A DNA stretch of 64,000 bases from Candidatus Binatia bacterium (GTDB taxonomy: Bacteria > Desulfobacterota > Binatia > HRBIN30): positions 1,167,972 through 1,231,971 of the forward strand of contig JAOAHD010000007.1 in NCBI GenBank assembly GCA_026415395.1. The letters run 5' to 3'. The notes under the pieces are model-generated. The model searched no databases, was not told the origin of the DNA, and saw only the letters and a program-made list of their open reading frames with translations. A program made the position numbers and the translations under genes. Within the stretch, counting starts at the first letter, position 1, and every line of letters begins with the position of its first letter. Positions 53,761 to 62,953 of this stretch are shown here, one piece after another.

Positions 53761-54536
53761 ACAGTTTTCCTCCTCGATGGGCGCTGCTCAGGTACTGAGG
53801 CCGCCAGATGCGGGCCAACGGATGATTCTCCTAACATTCGAAAGGCCTCGCGCAGCCTCGCCACTGCGTCCTTCGGCTTGCCTTGCTCAATGGCGTCCAT
53901 GCACGCGTCTATCACGCGGACAAGCGGCGTTGGATCGAGGTGCAGCCGCTCTCGCGTTTCCTGCAACGGTGCCGATGCGAGCAGCATGCGCAGGCGCCGG
54001 GCCACCATTTGCCAAACACGGTTGCCGGTGACATCGGCCACGAGCACCATGATTTCGCGCGCGGCTGCAAAGCGCTCCTCGCGCTGAAGCGTGGAATCTG
54101 CCAATCGGTCCCGCCAATGGCGGAGGGTCTTTAGATGCTCGGGAGCTACCCGCTCAACTGCAACCCGCGCCATCTCGTAGAGCAACACGGAAACGACTTC
54201 TTGCATCTCGCGCAGCAGGCCTACGTCGATGTGGCCACCGCGGAAAATCATCGGAGCAATCAGATCGAGGGAAGCTTCGACGAGAGGCTGCACAATCACG
54301 CCGTCCCCTTGGCGGGCGACGACTAAACCGGAGCTCTCGAGCATCTTGATCGCCTCGCGCACCGAGGTGCGGTTCACCCGAAAACGCGCTGCCAGCTCCC
54401 GCTCAGGGGGCAACTTGTCCCCCGCCCGGTAGTGCCCTTCCAAAATCGCATCGCGCAACTGATTGGCCACTTCCTCGTGCAGACGACGCCGTTGCGCGGG
54501 CCGAAACAAACGTGCCTCGACAACTTGTGCTGGCAT
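53757..54536 (-). CDS. FadR/GntR-family transcriptional regulator
   Basis: 259 residues. The winged helix-turn-helix reads KLPPERELAARFRVNRTSVREAI followed by LESSGLVVARQGDGVIV, and the C-terminal FCD domain is all-helical with His-rich metal-site candidates (RVAPEHLKTLRHWRDRL). The gene is coupled to the downstream diiron gene by ATGA. The FadR-type operator TGGTCCAACCA lies 21 bases before its start, pointing to autoregulation. ATG 54536. Confidence 0.92.
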   Translation of the reverse strand: MPAQVVEARLFRPAQRRRLHEEVANQLRDAILEGHYRAGDKLPPERELAARFRVNRTSVREAIKMLESSGLVVARQGDGVIVQPLVEASLDLIAPMIFRGGHIDVGLLREMQEVVSVLLYEMARVAVERVAPEHLKTLRHWRDRLADSTLQREERFAAAREIMVLVADVTGNRVWQMVARRLRMLLASAPLQETRERLHLDPTPLVRVIDACMDAIEQGKPKDAVARLREAFRMLGESSVGPHLAASVPEQRPSRRKTV

Positions 54537-54556
54537 AGATTGTCCCAGTTATCAGG

Positions 54557-54567
54557 TGGTCCAACCA
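54557..54567. promoter_or_regulatory. FadR/PdhR-type operator TGGTCCAACCA
   Basis: TGGT-N3-ACCA is the core recognised by FadR-subfamily GntR regulators (FadR, PdhR). It sits 21 bases upstream of the GntR start, a position fitting repression of the GntR-diiron operon. The outer AT-rich flank (AATTGG on the opposite strand) adds to the resemblance. Binding is inferred from the motif. Confidence 0.6.
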
Positions 54568-54836
54568 ATTGCAACTTGCGACGGGCAAGATTCGTGGCGA
54601 GGAGCGAGTGGCAGTTCACCGGACGGCGAATTGGAAAGGAGGAAGGCGGCGAGTCGCGAGTGGTGGAAGTAGGCGCGGGTTACCAGCCCTCAGGTGGGGT
54701 GGAGGGTAGCTGCCGCAGGATCGGAAGCCGCAGGTAGCAAATTCGCCTCGGTGGTGGGGCAACCGTAGGGGCCGTTTATGATTCGCCCGTGGCGACGTTA
54801 GTGGGAATCAGGCCAAAGGAAGCCGATACGGGCGCC
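54568..54836. other. Intergenic region
   Basis: About 270 bases between the GntR operator and the coiled-coil gene stop. It contains no credible gene or RNA; short plus-strand frames here lack ribosome sites. No terminator hairpin with a T-run is evident. Confidence 0.5.
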
Positions 54837-55199
54837 CTAGGGTTCGTGATCCTGCGTGTCGAGCGTGGCGGTGGGGGCAGAGAGCACGGCGCCAGTAGGC
54901 GAGGCCTCTTGAATTTTGGCGGAGGCCACTTCGGCTTCGAGCTCGCGAAAGCGCTGCTCGAGTTTCTCGAAACTCTTCGTCATTTGATCGGCAAGCTTGG
55001 TGAATTCCTCTAGTTGTTTCTCGGCCCGCGCCCTTGCCTCGTTTGCAGCTTCGAGCTGGCGCGTGAGTTCCCTCACTTCGAACTGCAAGCGTGCATCAGC
55101 CTGGGGTGGTGGAGCGAGAATGGTGGAGAGGATTGCCCCGAAAGGGATGCCGAGCACGAGTCCGAGGATGATCCCGCTCGAGAACCGCCAGCGCAACAT
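54837..55199 (-). CDS. Small membrane-anchored coiled-coil protein
   Basis: 120 residues. A single N-terminal membrane helix (IILGLVLGIPFGAILSTILA, about 10-29) is followed by a heptad-like coiled coil (EVRELTRQLEAANEARARA, EKQLEEFTKLADQMTKSFEK) and a disordered tail. The ATG directly abuts the DUF72 stop at 55200, so it is the last member of that operon. No known family is recognised. Confidence 0.72.
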   Translation of the reverse strand: MLRWRFSSGIILGLVLGIPFGAILSTILAPPPQADARLQFEVRELTRQLEAANEARARAEKQLEEFTKLADQMTKSFEKLEQRFRELEAEVASAKIQEASPTGAVLSAPTATLDTQDHEP

Positions 55200-56102
55200 T
55201 TACGTCTTCTCCTCGAGAAGTTTTGCCATGGTCAGCGCGTTCCGCACACCGTAATCGCGGTAGCAGTTGTTAAAGATGACATTGACCTCCCGGGCATCGC
55301 GCAAGCGCCGAATCCGGGTGGCCAGCTCCGCCAGCTCGGCGTCGCTGTACAGGTAGCGAAAACGCTCGCTTGCGCGCTCATGCTTGCCGAACCAAGCCTC
55401 GCGATTCCGCCCGTGCAAGCGAACGTAGGCCGTGGGCGCGGTGGTGACAAACGGTGTCTTGGGGATGCTCGGAGCATCCGGGGCGTCGAGAATGACGTGG
55501 ACAAGCTCGTGCTCGCTCAGGAACGCCAAGGTTTTCTCCGCCCGCTCCCCGAACCAACTGCGGTGGCGAAATTCAATGGCCAACTGGAAACCAGGCAGCC
55601 GATCGCGGCACAACTCAATGTAGGCCTCGTTTTCCTCTTTCGCAGTGAACCAGGGCGGAAATTGGAATAACAAGCAACCAAGCTTGCCCACACGCTGCAG
55701 GGGGTCGAGAGCAGCCGCAAACATTGCAAAACACGCTTCCAAGGCGTCACCCGCCGTCAGCTTGATGCGTTCCCCCTCGTGACCTGGCGCCGAGGCGGGC
55801 AGTAACTCCCGCATGGCCCGCGGGAGTTGGCGCAGTTCCACAGGATGCTGGGTGAGTGCAGCGAAGGCTTTGACGTGAAAGCAAAAATCAGCCGGCGTGC
55901 GCCGTGCCCAGAGGTACGAATTTCTCTCACTCGGTAACGCGTAGAAGGTAGAGTCCACCTCGACTGTGTCGAAATGCTCGGCATAAAAGCGCAGCCGTGC
56001 CTCGGCGCTGTTCGCCTTCGGCGGATAGAACCCGGACTCCAGCAGCGTCGGGTCGGTCCAAGATGCCGTGCCAACGCGAAAACGAGGTCTTGCTCGCGTC
56101 AC
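55200..56102 (-). CDS. DUF72 family protein
   Basis: 300 residues. TIM-barrel-like DUF72 pattern: RFRVGTASWTDPTLLESGFYPP, YAEHFDTVEVDSTFYALPS, FCFHVKAFAALTQHP, CLLFQFPPWF, and RLHGRNREAWFG. The biochemical role of DUF72 proteins is not established. I place the start at the GTG 56102, which overlaps the MFS stop as GTGA and has an AAGGAG upstream; a GTG at 56126 would give eight more residues. Confidence 0.88.
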   Translation of the reverse strand: MTRARPRFRVGTASWTDPTLLESGFYPPKANSAEARLRFYAEHFDTVEVDSTFYALPSERNSYLWARRTPADFCFHVKAFAALTQHPVELRQLPRAMRELLPASAPGHEGERIKLTAGDALEACFAMFAAALDPLQRVGKLGCLLFQFPPWFTAKEENEAYIELCRDRLPGFQLAIEFRHRSWFGERAEKTLAFLSEHELVHVILDAPDAPSIPKTPFVTTAPTAYVRLHGRNREAWFGKHERASERFRYLYSDAELAELATRIRRLRDAREVNVIFNNCYRDYGVRNALTMAKLLEEKT

Positions 56103-57340
56103 GATCCCGGGTTTCTCCTTGGCCACCGAACGAGCCCGGCGACGAACAGCAGCGCGGCCAGCAACGGCGTCGCGGCCGCCGCGTTGAGCATCGCGCGCTG
56201 GCCCCAGGCGTCGGCCACCATTCCAAATAGAAATGCACTGCTCATAACGCCCAAGTTGAACGAACCATTGAACAGGGCCTGCGCTTTTCCCAGCGCTTGC
56301 GGGGGGGAGAGATCGACCAGGAACGCGTGCAACGTTGGGTAAGCTAAGCCCTGAGCGAGCCCGAAGAGCCCCCCAGCGACAACCAAACCCACTGGGCTTT
56401 GCACTGCTGCAAGCCCAAAGATCGCCACCCCTAAAGCCAGCAAGGCGGGAACCGTCACAACCGCGCGCCCCCAGCGATCGGAAATGCTCCCACCCAGGAT
56501 CCGAATGCCAATGGCGCTGGCCGTATACGCGGAAAAGAAAACGCCGACCCGGCCAAGGTGCTGCGCCTTGATGAAACTTGCTGCATACGTGGTGACGCAG
56601 CCAAAACCCATACCGAAGAGCACCATCACCCCGGCGAGCAGGTAATGCGCGGCGGATAACCGACTGCGCTGCTTGAGCGACCTGATAGGAGAATCACCCT
56701 CGCGCACCCCCATCATCCACAATCCAGCAAATGCCGAACACGCAGCGGCTGCGATGAACAATGCGGGAAAGCCCGCACGGTGCACAAGTTCTTCGCCGAG
56801 GGCTGGGGCTAAAGCATGGGTGAGCAGCGTGGACACCCCGAACCAGCCCAGCGCCCGCGCTCGCATATCAGCTGGAGCCAAGCTTGCCGCTAACGTGGTC
56901 GCCGCGGTGAACGAGGCCCCGAACGCCACGCCCTGCACCAAGCGGAGCATGACGAGCAGTGCGCCGGTGTCGCGGACAAACAGGTAACCGAGCGCTGCGC
57001 CAGACATCGCAAATGCACCCGCCGCGAATACGAGCCGCCGGCTGAGACGGTCGATCCAGAGCGCAATCCACGGAAGCGTAAGCAACGTGGCGAAGCCACC
57101 AGATCCCATCACAAAGCCAATTGTCGATTCCGTTCCGCCCAGTTCCTTCACGAACAGCGGTAATAAGAAGAACGAGGCGAAGTTCATGAAGAAGGCGAAG
57201 TTCGCAGTCATGACTCGCCCGAAGGATCCGCTCAGCAGCGTGATCGCGGTTGCACCAGCCGCCGCCCGGCTCGTGGGAGCGGTAAGACCAGAAGGATCGC
57301 TCAGCGACGAGGTGGAACGGTGCGTGCACGGCGAGCTCAC
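56099..57340 (-). CDS. Major facilitator superfamily transporter
   Basis: 413 residues with about 12 hydrophobic helices. The segment between helices 2 and 3 reads SGGFATLLTLPWIALWIDRLSRR, the usual MFS loop motif, and a matching loop GGSISDRWGRAVV occurs in the second half. The end is Arg-rich. The ATG overlaps the glycosidase stop (ATGA at 57337-57340), so it probably moves a sugar or glycoside related to that enzyme. Substrate inferred only from context. Confidence 0.9.
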   Translation of the reverse strand: MSSPCTHRSTSSLSDPSGLTAPTSRAAAGATAITLLSGSFGRVMTANFAFFMNFASFFLLPLFVKELGGTESTIGFVMGSGGFATLLTLPWIALWIDRLSRRLVFAAGAFAMSGAALGYLFVRDTGALLVMLRLVQGVAFGASFTAATTLAASLAPADMRARALGWFGVSTLLTHALAPALGEELVHRAGFPALFIAAAACSAFAGLWMMGVREGDSPIRSLKQRSRLSAAHYLLAGVMVLFGMGFGCVTTYAASFIKAQHLGRVGVFFSAYTASAIGIRILGGSISDRWGRAVVTVPALLALGVAIFGLAAVQSPVGLVVAGGLFGLAQGLAYPTLHAFLVDLSPPQALGKAQALFNGSFNLGVMSSAFLFGMVADAWGQRAMLNAAAATPLLAALLFVAGLVRWPRRNPGS

Positions 57341-59757
57341 GGCCTTACCTCGCGGAATTCTTTCGTGGCGGGATAGTACAGAACGTGCCCTAAGTCGTCG
57401 CGACGAAACGCCAGCGCACCGTCGATGAGCAGCGAAAATCCCTCATCGAATTGCGGGTATGCTCGTTGACCGTCGGGTCGATCCCAAACGATCGTCAAAT
57501 CGTGACCGCGGTAGCGGAGCCGGTCGAGAAGAAAGCGGTCCCAGCGTTTGGCCAGAGGGTCGAGCTCGATCCACCCGTCCGGGCGCGGAACGAGCCCGAC
57601 AGCCCCTTCAACCACAAGAGCCAGGTACATGGAGTGGAAGTCATGGGAAATATCCGAAGGTTTAGGCCGCGAGGATAGCCGATAGGGCTCCCACTGGGAA
57701 TAATATTCGTGGGCGTTCGGCCGCCAGTACGGATCGTAAGGATTGACCCCGGGGTACACGAGTTGATTGTACCGCTCCATGAGGTCCATGAAGTGATCGG
57801 CCGTTACGGGGTGGTTGTGGTAGCGACGCAGCACCTGCAGCACCAAGCGGCCGCCCATGCTGATGGGATGGGGCGCGATGTTCCGCGTCAGGCCATCCAT
57901 CTCCCACGTCCATTCACGATAGTGGGCTTGGCTGGTGATCACTGGCGGGAAGCGGCTCCAAAACTCGTTTGGGTCGACGAGGTACTGTAATGCCCGCGTG
58001 TAACGGGGTTCGTCAGGAGCCATGCCAACAAGGAACGGAAAAAAGCCGTGCAGCTCTCGGATGGGAATGCGCGCGTTGTCGTCCGCCCGTCGGGGATAGA
58101 AGAAGTGGGTGTCGTCGTCCCAAAACGCCTCCAAGGCGGCAGCCTGGATTTTGTCCGCGACCGCCTCGAATTCACGCTCGAACGGCGCCTCTCCCGCATC
58201 GCGCGCGAGCGTCGCCACTGCCCGGGCGTTGGCGTAAACGAAACTTGCGAAGTCCACTCGCTCGAGCTCCGGCGGGTTGGCGCGCGGATGTAAACGCAGG
58301 CCGTTGAAGAACCAGTAGGACAGGATGTCGAGGTCGTAGCCGGTAATCCGGGGTCGTCCGCTTTGCGGCAGACCATCGCCATCAGGATCGAAGGCCGTGA
58401 CCCACGCGCGCACATCGCGAGCCATCTCGGGAAGGAGTTGCTTGAGCTCAGCGAGCGTAAATGGATGCACGCGGTGAAATTCCTCCACCGCCGCCGCCAC
58501 CCAGTGGGAGTAGGTTTCGTGCCAGTAGGGACTTCCAGGCGGGTCGACGAGGGCGCCGCTCGGCGCCAAGTTCCGGTAAGCATTGCGAACTTGGCTGCGG
58601 GCATAGGCAGGATTGCGGAGATACGTGAGCTCTTTCAATTGCACCGGTACGGCAAAAGTAATCGCGTTGTCGAAGCCAAGCTTGCCCTCGTAAAAACGGT
58701 AGCCTGACATGTCGGGCGTGTCCGCTTCGGTCATGTTGAAGCGAACAAGCCACCACCGGTAGTACCACATGCGCTTGAAGCCTTCGTCGCTGCAGTCGAA
58801 GTAGGGCACATTGTCGGCAAACCACTGCTGGTCGGCCCGACGGTGGGTGGTGAAGATGTCCGGAGGCATATTTGCCGGTTGGCTGCGTTCCTGCGGTTCG
58901 AAGCTGACTGCGACGACCGCTGCCGTACTTCGGTCCTGCGCCGGCACTGTGAGCTCGCGCGTCGCCCGCACGCGGGCCGTGCCGCGGGTTTCGAAGCCAG
59001 GTGCATCGAAGTAGGCGTAGAGTCGATTTTGTTGGAACTCGCCGGCGCCCAGAAGCGGCAACTTGGGCCCGCGGCTTTGGTTGGGCATGGGTAAGTAGGT
59101 AACATCTGCTTCGAGCAGCAGCTTATGCTCCCGCTGGTCGCGGCTCTCGGCCACGTAGACGGCGACCGCGCGATCGTCAGCCGTGATGAACTTGCGCTCC
59201 TCCACAACGACGGGCCCGACGTAGTACCGGATCTCTGTATGGCTTGGATAGCGGTAGATCGTAAAGTGATCTTCGAAGAGCGGTTGCGGCGCACCGTCCA
59301 CTGCAAAGCTCAGGCGGAAGAGTTCCCGAAAGCAAAAGAACGAGTGCAGGTAACAGATTTTGCCAGCAAAACCCGGGACAAAGTCTAACTCCTGTGCCCA
59401 AAGCTTCCTTCCCGAGGACAACAGCACTTTGTCGTCATCCAGCATCAACCCTTGGGCAATCGCACGGGGAACGCCGCTGGGTGGCACTTGAAACACTTGA
59501 TGGCCGAGAAGCGTGTCGACATACGCATTCTGCCAGCCAGGATCGTGTTGGCGCTCGGTCGGTTCAAAGCGCAGCCACGCCTCGAACAGCGCGGGTTCGG
59601 TTTGGGCAACCGGACGTGGAGAGGTGCCTCCACTGGCTGGGGGCTCGGAACCTTTCTGGCATCCGGTAGCCGCAAGCGAGGCCAGAATGAACCCTGACAC
59701 GAAAACGAGTGCCAGTGTCGCTTGGCCAGGGGCCCGACAAGTTCTCGAGAAGTTCAC
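57337..59757 (-). CDS. Lipoprotein glycoside hydrolase, MGH1/GH63-like
   Basis: 806 residues. A lipoprotein signal ends LASLAATGC (Cys33). The body has a beta-rich N-domain (to about 300) and an (alpha/alpha)6-type barrel: NMTEADTPDMSGYRFYEGKLGF, ETYSHWVAAAVEEFHRVHPF, FDPDGDGLPQSGRPRITGYD and REWTWEMDGLTRNIAPHPIS. This pattern is that of mannosylglycerate-hydrolase/GH63-type enzymes. The likely substrate is an oligosaccharide; exactly which is unknown. GTG start 59757, 12 bases after the MaoC gene stop. First of an ATGA-coupled series with MFS. Confidence 0.85.
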   Translation of the reverse strand: MNFSRTCRAPGQATLALVFVSGFILASLAATGCQKGSEPPASGGTSPRPVAQTEPALFEAWLRFEPTERQHDPGWQNAYVDTLLGHQVFQVPPSGVPRAIAQGLMLDDDKVLLSSGRKLWAQELDFVPGFAGKICYLHSFFCFRELFRLSFAVDGAPQPLFEDHFTIYRYPSHTEIRYYVGPVVVEERKFITADDRAVAVYVAESRDQREHKLLLEADVTYLPMPNQSRGPKLPLLGAGEFQQNRLYAYFDAPGFETRGTARVRATRELTVPAQDRSTAAVVAVSFEPQERSQPANMPPDIFTTHRRADQQWFADNVPYFDCSDEGFKRMWYYRWWLVRFNMTEADTPDMSGYRFYEGKLGFDNAITFAVPVQLKELTYLRNPAYARSQVRNAYRNLAPSGALVDPPGSPYWHETYSHWVAAAVEEFHRVHPFTLAELKQLLPEMARDVRAWVTAFDPDGDGLPQSGRPRITGYDLDILSYWFFNGLRLHPRANPPELERVDFASFVYANARAVATLARDAGEAPFEREFEAVADKIQAAALEAFWDDDTHFFYPRRADDNARIPIRELHGFFPFLVGMAPDEPRYTRALQYLVDPNEFWSRFPPVITSQAHYREWTWEMDGLTRNIAPHPISMGGRLVLQVLRRYHNHPVTADHFMDLMERYNQLVYPGVNPYDPYWRPNAHEYYSQWEPYRLSSRPKPSDISHDFHSMYLALVVEGAVGLVPRPDGWIELDPLAKRWDRFLLDRLRYRGHDLTIVWDRPDGQRAYPQFDEGFSLLIDGALAFRRDDLGHVLYYPATKEFREVRP

Positions 59758-59769
59758 AAATCCCGCAGG

Positions 59770-60249
59770 CTACTTCTTCACCGGCGGATGGTAAAGCACA
59801 TGCATGACATAAATGAGGGCGGGACGCTCCTGGCCCACGACGTGGACGTGGATTTCTGTAGTCACCTGCGTTCCCGCTGGCTTGGCCTCCACGCCGACAA
59901 TGCGACTGCGGGCGTGGATTTTCGCGCCGGCGGGCACCGGAGCAGTGAAGCGGAGCTTGTCCGCTCCATAATTCGTCGCGTTGCCGTACCCGACAATTTG
60001 GAAATTGCTTTGTGCACGGAGTCGGGGAATCAAACTCAAGGTCAGAAAGCCGTGGGCAATCGGTTGCTTGAACGGGCTTTCTCGCTTGCAGCGTTCGACG
60101 TCGACATGAATCCACTGGTGATCTCCGGTGAGTTCGGCAAACTGATTGATCATCTCTTGGGTGACCTCGACTTCCGGACCCCAGGGACCGAACTCGTCGC
60201 TAATCTTCGTTTTCAGCCGCTCGATGTCGTCAAAACGGATCTGCTCCAT
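59770..60249 (-). CDS. MaoC-like (R)-specific enoyl-CoA hydratase
   Basis: 159 residues of the hotdog fold. The hydratase-2 motif is AELTGDHQWIHVD with catalytic Asp43 and His48, followed by PFKQPIAHGFLTLSLIP. It hydrates short enoyl-CoA thioesters. It is divergent from the crotonyl-CoA reductase gene across 179 bases and is 12 bases upstream of the glycosidase, so it may head that operon as well. The C-terminal strand AGTQVTTEIHVHVVGQ is typical. Confidence 0.92.
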   Translation of the reverse strand: MEQIRFDDIERLKTKISDEFGPWGPEVEVTQEMINQFAELTGDHQWIHVDVERCKRESPFKQPIAHGFLTLSLIPRLRAQSNFQIVGYGNATNYGADKLRFTAPVPAGAKIHARSRIVGVEAKPAGTQVTTEIHVHVVGQERPALIYVMHVLYHPPVKK

Positions 60250-60371
60250 GTGCAGTGCTCCTTACAAAAACTCGGTCGCCGTTTTGATTGCCAGAGGTGC
60301 TGGGGCTTTGTCCATAAGGGGGATGGCAGGGGAGCACAGGCGTCCTGGGCTCGGTTGCGTTGGGGCACGGC

Positions 60372-60392
60372 ATTCGCCATAAGGCGGCGAAT
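60372..60392. promoter_or_regulatory. Inverted repeat in the maoC/ccr divergent region
   Basis: ATTCGCC (60372-60378) and GGCGAAT (60386-60392) form perfect 7-base arms with a 7-base spacer, 37 bases before the ccr start. A second short hairpin CTCCT/AGGAG lies at 60398-60411. They may be binding sites controlling the divergent genes. Confidence 0.45.
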
Positions 60393-60428
60393 CATCACTC
60401 CTGACGAGGAGGTCGGCGGAGAGACAAG

Positions 60429-61682
60429 ATGAGCGTCAAGGAAATTTACGAAATCGGTGAGATTCCTCCCTTGGGTGTGGTTCCCAAGTACATGTACGCG
60501 CAAGTGATTCGCGCCGAGCGTTTCGGGGAACCCATGAAGGCGTTCCAGGTGGAAAAGATTCCGGTGCCGGAACTGAAACCCAACGAAGTGTTGGTGTTCG
60601 TCATGGCCGCCGGGATCAACTTCAATAATGTGTGGGCAGCCCTCGGTGTTCCAATCAACGTGATTGCGGCCCGACAGAAGTCGGGTGCCGACCCCAGCGA
60701 TTTCCACATCGGTGGGAGCGATGCCAGCGGCATCGTGTGGGCTGTGGGCAGCAACGTGAAAAACGTGAAGGTGGGGGACCGTGTGGTCATCCATTGTGGC
60801 CAGTGGGATCCTGATTGCCCAGCGGTCAAACGCGGCGAGGATCCGATGTTTGATCCCTCGTTCCGTATCTGGGGCTACGAAACGAATTGGGGAAGCTTTG
60901 CGCAGTTCACCAAGGTGCAAGATCATCAGTGCATGCCCAAAGCGAAGCACCTCACCTGGGAGGAAGCCGCGGCCCCAACATTGGTGGGGGCTACCGCGTA
61001 CCGCATGCTGATGGGTTGGCCTCCCCATACCGTCCGCCCGAACGATGTGGTGCTGATTTGGGGAGCCTCCGGTGGCCTGGGCTGCATGGCGATCCAAATC
61101 GTTAAGGCTCAAGGAGGGATTCCGATCGGTGTTGTTGGCGATGACCGGAAAAAGGAGTTTTGCCTGAAGCTCGGGGCTAAGGGCGTCATCAATCGCAAGA
61201 ATTTCTCTCACTGGGGGCAAATGCCACACTGGACGGATACCGAGGCGTACAACAAATGGGCCGCGGGCTGCCGTGCCTTCGGCAAGGCCATTTGGGATAT
61301 TCTCGGGGAGCGCCGCAACCCGCGTATTGTGTTCGAGCACCCGGGCGAGGACACCGTGCCGACTTCGATCTTCGTCTGCGATACGGGCGGCATGGTGGTG
61401 ATTTGCGCCGGTACGACAGGATACAACGCCGTCGTCGACCTGCGGTACTTGTGGATGCGACAGAAGCGCTTCCAAGGCTCGCACTTCGCTAATGACGAGC
61501 AATCCTACGCCTTCAACCAACTGGTGATCGACGGCAAAATCGATCCGTGCTTGGCGGAGACGTACACCTTCGACCAAATTCCTTACACACACCAACTTCT
61601 GCACGAAAATCGCGCTCCAGAAGGAAAGATGGTTTGCTTGGTCGGCGCTCCAAGACCAGGAATGAAGGACATCGACTTGTAG
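60429..61682 (+). CDS. ccr: Crotonyl-CoA carboxylase/reductase-like MDR enzyme
   Basis: 417 residues. The match is to the Ccr group: [99 protein letters not shown] and [13 protein letters not shown]. The Asn in INFNN, the Glu151 region and the His in GSHFAND are at places that contact CO2 in characterised carboxylating enzymes. It should convert crotonyl-CoA with NADPH and CO2 to ethylmalonyl-CoA, or reduce it to butyryl-CoA. The remaining ethylmalonyl-CoA pathway genes are not in view. A strong terminator follows. Confidence 0.9.
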   Translation: MSVKEIYEIGEIPPLGVVPKYMYAQVIRAERFGEPMKAFQVEKIPVPELKPNEVLVFVMAAGINFNNVWAALGVPINVIAARQKSGADPSDFHIGGSDASGIVWAVGSNVKNVKVGDRVVIHCGQWDPDCPAVKRGEDPMFDPSFRIWGYETNWGSFAQFTKVQDHQCMPKAKHLTWEEAAAPTLVGATAYRMLMGWPPHTVRPNDVVLIWGASGGLGCMAIQIVKAQGGIPIGVVGDDRKKEFCLKLGAKGVINRKNFSHWGQMPHWTDTEAYNKWAAGCRAFGKAIWDILGERRNPRIVFEHPGEDTVPTSIFVCDTGGMVVICAGTTGYNAVVDLRYLWMRQKRFQGSHFANDEQSYAFNQLVIDGKIDPCLAETYTFDQIPYTHQLLHENRAPEGKMVCLVGAPRPGMKDIDL

Positions 61683-61700
61683 TGCACCTGCCGTGGTCGC

Positions 61701-61772
61701 CTCGGCAAGCCGAGCCTCCTTTTTTTACACGGCGGTGGCTGCCCCATGAATGCAGCCACCGCCGTTTTGTTT
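61701..61772 (+). terminator. Double intrinsic terminator after ccr
   Basis: First hairpin CTCGGC/GCCGAG (61701-61714) followed by CCTCC and a T-run. Second and stronger hairpin: CGGCGGTGGCTGC (61730-61742) with GCAGCCACCGCCG (61752-61764), a perfect 13-base stem and 9-base loop, followed by TTTTGTTT. This is the clearest terminator in the window and isolates ccr from pyrD. Confidence 0.93.
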
Positions 61773-61834
61773 GTTCGCGGTTTGTGTTCTCGGCTCACGG
61801 GCCACAGCTTCACCGATGAGGTAACCCGCTAGCG

Positions 61835-62953
61835 ATGGTGCGGACACACGCTCTGTTGAATCTGGCTTACAAAGCGTTTCGCCCGGGGTTGTTTGCATTG
61901 GACCCCGAGCGCGCCCACGAGTGGACGTTCACGTTCCTGCGACTTGTGGAAGCTTTACTGTGCCGACTCCGTGTGCCCGTGTCGCCAGCCGCTTATCCGG
62001 CACTGGAGCAAAACGTAGCGGGCTTGCGGTTTCCAAACCCCATTGGGCTCGCCGCGGGGTTGGATAAGAACGCCGAGGTCCCGCACGTTTGGGCGCTGTT
62101 GGGATTCGGCTTCGCAGAGCTCGGCACGTTAACCGCCCAGGCGCAGCCCGGAAACCCCGAGCCGCGACTGTGGCGCTTTCCCGCCGAGCGTGCCCTGGTG
62201 AATCGGATGGGGTTCAACAACCGTGGCGCTGAGGCAGTAGCACGCGAATTAGCGGGGAAGCTCGACATGCTTCGGAGCCCGATCCCGTTGGGCATCAACA
62301 TCGGGAAGTCTCGGAGCACCCCGCTGGACCGGGCGGCTGACGATTATGCGGCGAGCTTTGCCCGTCTTGCACCCTTGGCGGATTACATCTGCGTGAACGT
62401 GAGCTCCCCGAACACGCCAAATTTGCGCGATTTGCAGACGCCGCGCCAATTGGGGCAAATTCTCGACCGGTTGCACGAGGAGAACCAGCGGTTGCTCGAT
62501 GGAAACCACATGTCCCACCCCTGCCCGATTTTCGTCAAAGTGGCCCCAGACCTCTCGCTCGACGATGTTGCCGCCTTGGTTGAGGTGCTCGAAGCTAAGA
62601 ACGTCGCTGCACTCGTGGCCACAAACACGACGACAGCTCGATCTCCGCAGCAGGCTGCAACCATGCCCGAGGGTGGGCTCAGCGGCGCCCCGCTACGCGA
62701 GCGTGCGACGGAAATCATTCGTGCCTTTTTCCGCCGCCTGAGAGGTCGTGTGCCAATTGTTGGCGTTGGCGGAGTGTTTTCGGCTGAAGATGCCTACGAG
62801 AAGGTTCAGGCGGGCGCTTCGCTGGTGCAACTCTATACGGGTCTGATTTACGAAGGCCCGGCGATCGTCCCCACCATATGCGAAGGGCTGATTGCCTTAC
62901 TCGAGCGCGACGGAGTAAAGCACATCGGCGACGTGATTGGGGCGCGGGTGTAG
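61835..62953 (+). CDS. pyrD: Dihydroorotate dehydrogenase (quinone), class 2
   Basis: 372 residues. Class 2 signature: an N-terminal membrane-associated helix region (PGLFALDPERAHEWTFTFLR), NPIGLAAGLDKNAEV, GFAELGTLTAQAQPGNPEPR, NRMGFNNRG, the catalytic Ser in NVSSPNTPNLRDLQ and the FMN-binding VGVGGVFSAEDAYEKVQAGAS. It oxidises dihydroorotate and passes electrons to quinone. ATG 61835. Confidence 0.96.
   Translation: MVRTHALLNLAYKAFRPGLFALDPERAHEWTFTFLRLVEALLCRLRVPVSPAAYPALEQNVAGLRFPNPIGLAAGLDKNAEVPHVWALLGFGFAELGTLTAQAQPGNPEPRLWRFPAERALVNRMGFNNRGAEAVARELAGKLDMLRSPIPLGINIGKSRSTPLDRAADDYAASFARLAPLADYICVNVSSPNTPNLRDLQTPRQLGQILDRLHEENQRLLDGNHMSHPCPIFVKVAPDLSLDDVAALVEVLEAKNVAALVATNTTTARSPQQAATMPEGGLSGAPLRERATEIIRAFFRRLRGRVPIVGVGGVFSAEDAYEKVQAGASLVQLYTGLIYEGPAIVPTICEGLIALLERDGVKHIGDVIGARV

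Noticed and set aside
60213-61604. A 463-codon open frame antisense to ccr
   Set aside because: His/Val-rich mirror of ccr codons with no start signal; ccr is well supported.
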